Shown: in pieces, positions 23,450 through 31,482 of the stretch
How the letters are laid out: every line of letters begins with the position of its first letter
Numbering within the stretch: position 1 is the first letter of the stretch
Source: Agelas oroides
Taxonomy: Eukaryota > Porifera > Demospongiae > Agelasida > Agelasidae
Reading direction: 5' to 3'
NCBI GenBank assembly: GCA_949130485.1
Contig: OX422184.1
Span: 25,899,674 to 25,963,673, forward strand
DNA: 64,000 nucleotides
Program-made: the position numbers and the translations under genes
The notes under the pieces: model-generated
Seen by the model: the letters and a program-made list of their open reading frames with translations, nothing else
Told to the model about the DNA's origin: nothing
Databases searched by the model: none

Positions 23450-23956
23450 TGTTGCTTACTGGAGTCACATGACACATGACCACGCTTACTGGAGTCACAT
23501 GACACATGACCATGCTTACTGGAGCCACATGACACATGACCACGCTTACTGGAGTCACATGACACTCACATGACCACGCTTACTGGAGTCACATGACACA
23601 TGACCGCGCTTACTGGAGTCACATGACACTCACATGACCACGCTTACTGGAGTCACATGACACTCACATGACCATGCTAACTTGAGTCACATGACACTCA
23701 CATGACCATGCTAACTTGAGTCACATGACACATGACCGCACTCACTGGAGTCACATGACACACGACCATGCTTACTGGAGTCACATGACACACGACCATG
23801 CTTACTGGAGTCACATGATACATGACCACACTTACTGGAGTCACATGACACATGACCACGCTTACTGGAGTCACATGACACATGACCACGCTTACAGGAG
23901 TCACATGACACATGACCACGCTTACTGGAGTCACATGACACTCACATGACCATGAT
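23450..23956. repeat. 30/36-bp minisatellite, about 16 copies
   Basis: Unit cttactggagtcacatgaca followed by catgaccacg. Longer 36-bp units carry an extra ctcaca. It lies in an intron of the SNX17-like pseudogene. Confidence 0.9.
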
Positions 23957-24187
23957 GTCCCTCCCTCGTCCTCAACCTCCATAAAGAGTCCATAAGGTCT
24001 GCACTCAGCTCAATCTCTGACGCCACTTTCTGTGACGGAAGTCAACAGTGAGGAGTGTGCATGCACTGGAGGATCTGTTCATGGAAATTTTGTGTACTAT
24101 TATTATTATTCAGCAATGATTAAAGACAACTTTCCTTGGAAGAATTACATGCTGATAAAAGTACCATTAAGTGCATGCCCTGATGCT

Positions 24188-24233
24188 TAGCCTCATACTC
24201 AGGCTGTTCGGCCTGGATATGAGGCTATGCTGC
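24188..24233. mobile_element. Tiny palindrome of the TAGCCTC family
   Basis: TAGCCTCATACTCAGGC is followed by a short loop and its imperfect complement ending GAGGCTA. It resembles the 47-bp mini-element at 47742-47788, but I find no clear target duplication. Confidence 0.5.
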
Positions 24234-25070
24234 ACTAATACTTTTGACTGACATGCTGAAAAGTTGGTACTAATGTGAAAGCTATGCAACTCTACCCTTC
24301 ATTCACCAGCCCCTCCCCCACAGCCTGCAGAGTGGAAAAGTGGGAGGGGCTATGAATGGAACTAACCACATTCCACTACACCACTCCCACAGCTTCCTCT
24401 CACAAGTCATGCTGTACCAGAAGTGGCAAATCTTCTATACAACTCCCCCGTCGACAGTAGCTAGTGGTCCTCTAGAACAGCTGCATTGCTTACCTAGAGT
24501 ACCTGGTCACATCGGTCAGATGAGTCGACTGTGACCGTCACTTTCTTGCCATTGATGAAATACACCTCCAGAGGAGAGGGGTGGACAGGCACCTCTGTGG
24601 AGGCCTGAGGAGGGGGAGGGAACTGTGTGATAGCGTGACGGTGTGCCACTGGCTACACAATATTTACCAGTTGAGCCGTGAGGAAGAACTCTTTGAACAA
24701 GTCACTGGTGTTGATGAGCCGGTCCTGGCAGACTAGGAGCGTGAATACATTCAGTTATACTATAGTGTTACCTAGTGTCATTATGTCTGCATGAGGAGGT
24801 AGGCGTTACTACATGAACAGCAGACCACCTTTACTTGAATACAACTTATACCCACCTTCTTCCTCTCCCCCTTTCTCCTCCTCCCTCCCCCTCTCCCTCT
24901 CTCTTCTTCCCTCCCCTCACCCTCACCAGTATGGAGGTATCTCTCTAGCATGAGTCGTCTCTCCTCCAGCTCCACTCATTGAGAAAGAAGACTCTTGGAA
25001 GGAAACTTGTCCAAACGAGTCGTGTCAAAGTTCTGCTTCAGCTGAACAAGTGCAGAAGAGAACACAGTCT

Positions 25071-25556
25071 CATGCAGGCTCCCACCTCGTGCAGGCTCCC
25101 ACCTCGTGCAGGCTCCCACCTCGTGCAGGTTCCCACCTCGTGCAGGCTCCCACCTCGTGCAGGCTCCCACCTCACGCAGGCTCCCACCTCGTGCAGGCTC
25201 CCACCTCGTGCAGGCTCCCACCTAGTGCAGGTTCCCACCTCGTGCAGGCTCCCACCTCGTGCAGGCTCCCACCTCACGCAGGCTCCCACCTCGTGCAGGC
25301 TCCCACCTCGTGCAGGCTCCCACCTCATGCAGGCTCCCACCTCGTGCAGGCTCCCACCTCGTGCAGGCTCCCACCTCATGCAGGCTACCACCTCATGCAG
25401 GGTCCCACCTCATGCAGGCTCCCACCTCATGCAGGCTACCACCTCATGCAGGGTCCCACCTCATGCAGGCTACCACCTCATGCAGGGTCCCACCTCATGC
25501 AGGCTCCCACCTCATGCAGGCTACCACCTCATGCAGGGTCCCACCTCATGCAGGCT
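25071..25556. repeat. 17-bp minisatellite, about 29 copies
   Basis: Unit ctcccacctcgtgcagg, with later copies carrying 'catgcagg' and 'taccacc' variants. Because 17 is not a multiple of 3 and the unit lacks stops, long frames (up to ~250 codons) appear on both strands. It lies between the two PX exons of the SNX17-like pseudogene. Confidence 0.92.
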
Positions 25557-26112
25557 CACATCACAGCTTCTGATGCTCTTAACAAGCTTGCCATGTGCCA
25601 TAATGTACTCGGACTGTTTCTTCACAAAGGAGGACTTCAATCTTACATGAAAGACAACCTTTCAAGACCAACTGACAACATTCAGCAAACAATAAAGGTG
25701 GTCCCCCTCTTCCTTCCTCTTCCCTCCCTCCTCTCCCCCTACCCCTCTCCCCCTCACCAACACACCTCGTTGCTAAATGCCAACAGCTGGCTGTATCACA
25801 GTGAGCAGTGGTAGCTGCCATTGAAGCTGATGTTGAACACCTGAAGACATGCTTGCCTTCCACTGCCTCTGAGTGTCTGGGATCCGCACCAGCATGATTA
25901 CTGAGGAGGAAGAGGTTGAGGAGGGAGGGGGGGGGAGTGTGCATGGTGAGGGGGTGATGGTGGTGTGTGTGACAGTGTGCAGACAGTTCTGCCTCTTCTG
26001 CTTATTTCAATGATGTACAGTGTCTCATGAGGGAAGGGGGATATCATGCAAGATATGCAGATGAGTATTAAACCATCACCAATCGGATCATAGTGACACT
26101 AGATCATACTAG

Positions 26113-26243
26113 TCTCGCAAGCCGGTGGAAACACAAACATGGCTGGCTCGCGAGATTATCGAACAAGGGATTGTAGCACCATCAAGGTTACCAGACCCCT
26201 TCCCTCTCTTGCGGAACGGGGTGTGGCCACGCGAGACTACTCG
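26113..26243. mobile_element. Possible MITE with TAGTCTCGC ends
   Basis: It begins TAGTCTCGCAAGCC and ends GCGAGACTA, like other members of the TAGTCTC family. The inner parts are not clearly inverted and no target duplication is seen. Confidence 0.4.
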
Positions 26244-26560
26244 GCACCATCAATCATGCACACCTACACTACAGTGTACGGTACTACCACGGTCTATGGC
26301 AGATCTATTACCCTGCAGGTTGACATACACAAACACAAAAAGCCTTCCAACTTACTTCCTGCGAAGATCAGATCAACTCTGCCATGCCATAGCTTGTTTC
26401 AGTAGCCACGCCCTTCCGTGCGGTTGCACGTGTATGGTAATTTGGCGAATAATTAGAGTTAATTAGTCGTCCCAATCCATGCGCACCAAGGTCGAATCTT
26501 TTTATGACGCAGCTCACCCGAAGCCTTATCCAGCGCGTGAGGGCGTCTATTGTCTGTAGG

Positions 26561-27112
26561 ATGTCATTAGAGGGCGTGAGGAAGCGGGCGATGCAGCAGG
26601 AGCAGCCATCAGAAGCAGGGGAGCAGAAGGTAAGAGGGAGGGGGGAGGGGCGGGTGAAAGGCATTAGGAGCAGGGGAGCAGAAGGTAAGAGGGAGGGGGG
26701 AGGGGGGGGAGAAAGGCATCAGGAGCAATAGAGGCTGTTGGGCAAGCGTATCTTAGGTGCGTCTGTTTGCAGCATGTGTGGCTAGCAGTTTATGCAGAAG
26801 CTCTTGTGTTTCCCGTCATCGCATGATGCCAGATCGGCAACTAGCTAACTTGCATGTTCACTGTGTACCTGGAGATCTGGGTCAAACAACGGCTGATCTT
26901 CAGTTGTAGCAGTCCTTCTCTTTCCCTCCCTCCTCCTCCCTCCCTCTCCTCCTCCTTCCCTTCCCAGTCAGGGGTATTGCCTCCCTCCTCCCCTCAAAAG
27001 ACTCTCGCTGGCGCAACTGGTGGATAAGGGGTGTGTTCACCTTTGTCATGGTCAGAGGGTTCTGCGTGGTCATCTACCTTGGACCATTCTACCTCTCCCT
27101 GCTGTTCAGTTG
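26561..27112 (+). pseudogene. CDS1: CDP-diacylglycerol synthase (CDS1/2-like) 5' fragment
   Basis: Exon 26968-27112 (acceptor cccttcccag, phase 1) encodes SRWRNWWIRGVFTF followed by a hydrophobic helix with IYLGPFYL. This matches the first transmembrane block of animal phosphatidate cytidylyltransferase (SRWKNWWIRG...IIYLGP), the ER enzyme making CDP-diacylglycerol from phosphatidate and CTP. A likely first coding exon is 26504/26561-26629 (MSLEGVRKRAMQQEQ..., donor gtaaga). Its phase does not join directly, so a small exon may be missed. Coding similarity may run on past 27112 (LVLTIKC) and then stops. None of the catalytic C-terminal exons is visible before the LINE at 27789-31052 or after it. 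I read it as a truncated or interrupted gene; remaining exons beyond a long intron cannot be excluded. Confidence 0.6.
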
Positions 27113-27284
27113 GTTAGTGCTTACTATCAAGTGTTTGTTAGCAGTTGCACCCCGGACCGAATTTTGCTCAGGTTGCCCTGTCCCAGAAATAGAGTTTGGA
27201 CAGTAAAACTGGAGTCTGCGAAGTGAAATTACGTTTCACTGCTCATAATGTGATATGTTACCATTACTGACAGCAGTATTTGCT

Positions 27285-27608
27285 CCCCTGAGTTTAATGT
27301 CAACAGTTGGAAGGTTTGCTTCCCTGAGTTTAATGTCAGCAGTTGGAAGGTTTGCTTCCCTGAGTTTAATGTCAGCAGTTGGAAGGTTTGCTTCCCTGAG
27401 TTTAATGTCAACAGTTGGAAGGTTTGCTTCCCTGAGTTTAATGTCAGCAGTTGGAAGGTTTGCTTCCCTGAGTTTAATGTCAGCAGTTGGAAGGTTTGCT
27501 TCCCTGAGTTTAATGTCAGCAGTTGGAAGGTTTGCTTCCCTGAGTTTAATGTCAGCAGTTGCAAGGTTTGCTTCCCTGAGTTTAATGTCAACAGTTGGAA
27601 GGTTTGCT
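27285..27608. repeat. 36-bp minisatellite, nine copies
   Basis: Unit cctgagtttaatgtcagcag followed by ttggaaggtttgcttc. It is nearly perfect, with a cag/caa variant alternating between copies. It could be the 3' UTR array of the adjacent minus-strand LINE or an unrelated array. Confidence 0.92.
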
Positions 27609-27788
27609 CTGTCTTTTTGAAAACATCTCCTTTTATTGCATGTACGAGAGTACAAAACAGCAGGAGGCCTAGGTTGCCAGACCTGTCAATACATGTTGAG
27701 CTATTACATGGCACAGGATTATGCTCTGGACCTAGGGGCAACTAAGATTGTATAACTGATAACTAAATACATAGTGGAGGTATATGAA

Positions 27789-30700
27789 CTAAGTTATAAT
27801 GTTCCTCGTAGTCCAGATTCTTTGTGATTGGAGTATAGTTATTCTGCAGATGGTCTTTAAGAAGTTCCACGTGTTTTTCCGGGGACATCTTGTTAGTGTT
27901 TGAAAAAGAGCTTTAAATCCCTGGAGGTTCAGAAAGCCCCGGCTTCCAACTTCAAGTGTGATAACTTCCATGGTGAACCCATTGGCCTCCCCTGCATCAA
28001 CCAGGTCCTGGTATTTATCCGACTTGCGAGTTTGTGCCTGAACGTAGTTGGTCTCGTAGCAGACAGTCAGTTCTACCAGGGTGGCTGATTGCAGAGTCTG
28101 GCTCCATAGTACAATGTCTGGTCGCAGGTCAGTAGGGGTGATCATGAGAGGAAAGTTGTAGGGGAGGTCAGGGAGGTCAGCACTCATCTCGAAAGACTCG
28201 GGGAGGTGGTCTCTCACAAAGTCAGCAATCACTTGCAGCACACTGTCATGTCTAGTATTGTACCTCCGAAGCTCTAGTGCAGCTTTACAGTGATTGAGGA
28301 CATGCAAGAGGGTCTGCCTGCCTCTACAGAGTTTGCACTGGCTTGACAGACCTTCCTTCCTCCTCCAAACTGCCAGGTTAGCATTGTGTGGGAGGGTATC
28401 TTGGGCAGAATTTAAGGCAAACTTGAGGCAATCTGGTGGTAGCTGCTGCACTGTTTCAGACCATAAGGTCGCTGCATCATCTTCCACAAGATGGTGGAGT
28501 TCACCCTGGCTTGACAGACCCTTGGCATGATCTAGTCGCTCTGCCATTTCTACAGCTTTCACTGCTTTCTTCACTTGGCCTGTAAGGGCTTTCCTGCTAG
28601 CACCAGGGTCGGCTACCATGACCTCTCGAGCCACAAGCATGGGCTTAAACTGCAGCCTTTGCTGGTTCTCTTCCTTCTGTATCCTGAGTTTGGCTACGTG
28701 CTGGGTGATTGGATCTTGGGAGGTTAAGAGCTGGCAGGCATGGCTGACGTGGATCTTCTGGTAGAGGCCAGAGATTGATGGTAGGTCCAAGCCTCCATTT
28801 GGTTTCGGCAAGTAAAGTCGGGATGGGTCTGCAGAGCGTGCCAGTCCTGACCACCTCTTGAGGTAGCGTGTAGCAGTTGCCTCAAGACAGGACTTAATCC
28901 ATGAGATGGGGAGGTCTGAAATTCCCAAGTCCCAGAGAATTCTGGGACATATGGCGGCTCTGTACCGCAACAACTTCTGGTTACGGGTGACTGGGACAGT
29001 GTCCACCTTGTCCAGGAGCGAGGTTAGCTTCAAATGGAGATCCTCCCTGGTTTGGTTGGAGTTCTTGGGGACTTGGATGAATGCTCCGAGGAACTTGATG
29101 GCATTGTTCCCAATGGAGGGGATGCGTTCTCCTTGCAACATAAGGGATGGGTCGTATGTTTTCCCAGATGAGGCTTGGATTGCAAGTGAATGACACTTTG
29201 GCACTTTTGCTTTCATGCCAGACCACTGGAGCCACCTTTCCACACAGTTGAGGAGCTGTTGGCAACTGGAGGGGCCGTCGGCAATGAGGCATGTATCATC
29301 TGCATACTGCAGGATGTTGGTGGACCGAGAGCTCTTGGAGAACTTGTAGCCCAGATGTTGCTGGTGGTCGATAGAATCAGCAAGGGTGGCCATCACTGTG
29401 TTGAAGATTATAACAGACAGGGGGTCTCCCTGGTATACTCCAATCTGGAGTGGGATAGGGTTGGTTGTCCAGGATTGTGTGGTGACAACTGCACTTAGGT
29501 TGGAGTACAGGCTGGCTACCACATCTCTGAAACAAGAGGGGGCATGGTAATGCTGGAGGGTGAAATCTATCAAATCGTGGTGGACGCTACCATAAGCATT
29601 GGCTAGGTCCAGCCAGCAGACGGTGATGGATTTGTGCTTTTGTTTGGATTCTTGTATGGCTCCTAGCAGCTTGTGAAACTGTTCTGTGCAGCCAGGTATG
29701 TTCCTCATGAAGGCTTTCTGAATGTTGGTATTGAGGAAGCGATTTGCAAGCATGTATTCCAGCCACCTGTTCTTTAGGATTGATGTGAACACCTTACCCA
29801 CACAGGAGGTGAGGGCAATTGGCCGAAAATTTCCAGGCTCTTCAGGTTTACTCAAAGCAGCCTCCTTGGGGATTAGCCGCACTATCCCCTGTTTCCAGGC
29901 GGAAGGGACTGTGGCTGATACCCAACAGGAGTTGTAGAGCTCTGTCAGAGTGGCAAGTAGAGATGGGCATTTCTTCAACACTCTGTAGGAGACTTGGTCA
30001 ATTGGGCTGGGGGAAGATGAGCTTCTGGTGTTTTTGATGACCCGCAGCACTTCCTCAGTTGCAATTGGCTCATCATCAAACTCATAGGCTGGGGCTGGAG
30101 GATCTGGGAGCCACTCAGGGCGCTGAAAGGATTTAGGGGCACTACTATAGACGTTTGTGAAGAAGCTTTCTGCTGTCTGGGAGCTGAAGGCTGGAGTAGT
30201 GTTAGTGGGTCTGTCATCATCTAGGATCTTGGCTGCAAATCGCCACAATGACTTGGCACATTCGCTTCGGGCTTTTCTGGCTTCCAGGTTAGCTCTGGAC
30301 CTTAGAGACACCTTCTGTGCCTTGCTGTGCATCCTGATAAGCTTGTGGAATTGCTTAGCTATCTCCTGGATCACTAGCTCATCCTGGCCTTCTCTCCTTG
30401 CTCTTCTGAGGTCCCTCCTGGCCTCATTTCTCATCCTCTTCAGCTTCTTGAGGGATCGGTTGTGACTTCTGGGTTTGGGTTGTTTGGAACGTTTGGCCTT
30501 ATCCATTACACCATACTTGGAGGCAAAGTGGTTGTAGATGCCTTCACACAGGATCCTGCTCTTGTCATCCACGCTCTGTGCTTCAGCAACTGCTGGAATG
30601 ATGGATTCAGCCAATTGAGAGTCATCATCTCTCCACTCTTCATCAGTTTTGGGAGTCTTGAAAGGAGGAAGTAGCTCAAATACTGGCAGTTGGTTGTCCA

Positions 30701-31052
30701 AGACAGAGGTGTGAATTTCCTGACTAGTTCTGGTCTCTTCTGTTTGGTTGAAATCTGGAGGCTGGAACTGGTTAGCTTGCATAGGCTGGAGTAGAATGCT
30801 GCTCTTGCAGGTGGCACTGTTCTTAAGGTGAGTGTCCAATCTGATAAACAGTTTGCCACAACTAGGACAAGGTTTCTTCCTGGAGTTGCTAGCTCTGTTG
30901 TTGAGGGTCTTCTGGGAAAGATAGATGGTATAATCTCTTCCAGCTCTCTGTGGACAGCGTGGCAGGTGGTTGCCAACTCTCTTGAAGGAACAGTGACAGA
31001 AAGGGCAGCAGTTCTGGGAAGATGGATGAGGGTCTTCAGGGCTGGCTGGCAT
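27789..31052 (-). CDS. R2/NeSL-type non-LTR retrotransposon protein, intact 1087-aa ORF
   Basis: Single open frame. The N-terminus has two zinc-finger-like motifs (CPFC...H-x3-C at 16-33 and CPSC...H-x6-C at 62-82), expected to bind target DNA. A reverse-transcriptase domain spans ~340-680, with WLDLANAYGSVHH (motif A, ~480), GVYQGDPLSVIIFN (motif B) and YADDT (motif C, ~582). A CCHC knuckle (CKLC...H-x4-C, ~904) precedes a restriction-like endonuclease (RPDIVLW, VELTVCYE, then K...YQDL; ~975-1010). That order (ZnF-RT-CCHC-REL) is the R2/NeSL/Hero layout, which usually inserts at specific targets by target-primed reverse transcription. All catalytic residues appear present and there is no stop, so this copy could encode active protein. 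I see no 28S rDNA nearby, so the target is not the classical R2 site. Confidence 0.92.
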   Translation of the reverse strand: MPASPEDPHPSSQNCCPFCHCSFKRVGNHLPRCPQRAGRDYTIYLSQKTLNNRASNSRKKPCPSCGKLFIRLDTHLKNSATCKSSILLQPMQANQFQPPDFNQTEETRTSQEIHTSVLDNQLPVFELLPPFKTPKTDEEWRDDDSQLAESIIPAVAEAQSVDDKSRILCEGIYNHFASKYGVMDKAKRSKQPKPRSHNRSLKKLKRMRNEARRDLRRARREGQDELVIQEIAKQFHKLIRMHSKAQKVSLRSRANLEARKARSECAKSLWRFAAKILDDDRPTNTTPAFSSQTAESFFTNVYSSAPKSFQRPEWLPDPPAPAYEFDDEPIATEEVLRVIKNTRSSSSPSPIDQVSYRVLKKCPSLLATLTELYNSCWVSATVPSAWKQGIVRLIPKEAALSKPEEPGNFRPIALTSCVGKVFTSILKNRWLEYMLANRFLNTNIQKAFMRNIPGCTEQFHKLLGAIQESKQKHKSITVCWLDLANAYGSVHHDLIDFTLQHYHAPSCFRDVVASLYSNLSAVVTTQSWTTNPIPLQIGVYQGDPLSVIIFNTVMATLADSIDHQQHLGYKFSKSSRSTNILQYADDTCLIADGPSSCQQLLNCVERWLQWSGMKAKVPKCHSLAIQASSGKTYDPSLMLQGERIPSIGNNAIKFLGAFIQVPKNSNQTREDLHLKLTSLLDKVDTVPVTRNQKLLRYRAAICPRILWDLGISDLPISWIKSCLEATATRYLKRWSGLARSADPSRLYLPKPNGGLDLPSISGLYQKIHVSHACQLLTSQDPITQHVAKLRIQKEENQQRLQFKPMLVAREVMVADPGASRKALTGQVKKAVKAVEMAERLDHAKGLSSQGELHHLVEDDAATLWSETVQQLPPDCLKFALNSAQDTLPHNANLAVWRRKEGLSSQCKLCRGRQTLLHVLNHCKAALELRRYNTRHDSVLQVIADFVRDHLPESFEMSADLPDLPYNFPLMITPTDLRPDIVLWSQTLQSATLVELTVCYETNYVQAQTRKSDKYQDLVDAGEANGFTMEVITLEVGSRGFLNLQGFKALFQTLTRCPRKNTWNFLKTICRITILQSQRIWTTRNIIT

Positions 31053-31245
31053 CTTGAGGTGTGAGGCAGTCTGGAACTCGCAAAGTAGTACAGCTATTGA
31101 GCTAGGGCTTGTCCAGGTTATTCTCTACCACTAGCACAGCTGCTACAACTAGGCAATAACAGGTTATAAAGCCTAGTGGCTAGACTATCCTCCTTTCAAG
31201 AGCAGAGCAACTTTTCTAAACTTCAATTATATTTTCACACCTCTC

Positions 31246-31478
31246 TCTTATCCCCCTCTCCCTCCTTCTCTCTCTCCCTCTCCCCCTCTCCCCCTCTCCC
31301 TCTCCCCCTCTCCCTCTCCCCCTCTCCCTCCTTCTCTCTCTCCCTCTCCCTCTCCCCCTCTCCCCCTCTCCCTCTCCCCCTCTCCCCCTCTCCCCCTCTC
31401 CCTCTCCCCCTCTCCCTCCTTCTCTCTCTCCCTCTCCCTCTCCCTCACTCCCTCTCCCTCTTCTCCCTCCCTCTGTCT
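31246..31478. repeat. CT-rich (TCCCTC/CCCCTC)n microsatellite
   Basis: A long polypyrimidine run ends in ctgtctccag, the acceptor-like site of the first candidate KMT2 exon. Further pyrimidine-rich stretches lie at 31715-31823 and 32925-33030, each also directly 5' of an exon. Confidence 0.9.
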
Positions 31479-31482
31479 CCAG

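Larger units (their letters stand above)
22158..25895 (-). pseudogene. SNX17: Sorting nexin 17/27/31-like PX-FERM gene, broken
   Basis: Exons read on the minus strand: ~25895-25841 (ML-x-RIPDT start, out of frame with the next), 25840-25766 (PX: VFNISFNGSYHCSL, YSQLLAF), 25041-24927 (FPSKSLL, ELEERRLMLERYL), 24732-24668 (CQDRLINTSDLFKEFF), 24604-24503 (FERM F1: LEVYFINGKKVTVTVDSSD), 24029-23977 (KVASEIELSADLMDSLW), 23311-23228 (FEAPYISM, ITLRR), 23111-23020 (FWDPNLVSELLSDRVAKNL), 22819-22742 (YRQLDSLTFDHPSND) and 22280-22158 (FHFQQSRDELVWVTV, HSAVDE, stop). Most splice sites and phases fit. The order matches remembered SNX17: PX, then an atypical FERM binding NPxY cargo on endosomes. Breaks: TGA at 25798-25796 (an Arg position), TGA at 24978-24976, a one-base frameshift in the 22819-22742 exon, and some missing exons. 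Alternatively the sequence has errors. Introns hold 17-bp and 30-bp minisatellites. Confidence 0.78.

Noticed and set aside
23450-23956. CRISPR-like array of ~30-bp repeats
   Set aside because: No unique spacers: the repeats are head to tail, in an intron-rich eukaryotic context. The same holds for 7913-8340 and 44411-44959.
25577-25682. Plus-strand exon ITASDALNKLAMCHNVLGLF
   Set aside because: Coding-like composition but no family recognised, and it lies between two SNX17 PX exons of the other strand; not supported.
25050-25814. 254-aa plus-strand and 117-aa minus-strand proteins over the 17-bp array
   Set aside because: Tandem-repeat artefacts inside an intron of the SNX17-like pseudogene.
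27236-27741. Leu/Thr-rich repeat proteins over the 36-bp array
   Set aside because: Open in three frames on two strands; repeat artefact.
27789-31052. Classical 28S-specific R2 element
   Set aside because: Domain order fits the R2 group, but there is no rDNA flank, so only the broader REL-LINE label is supported.
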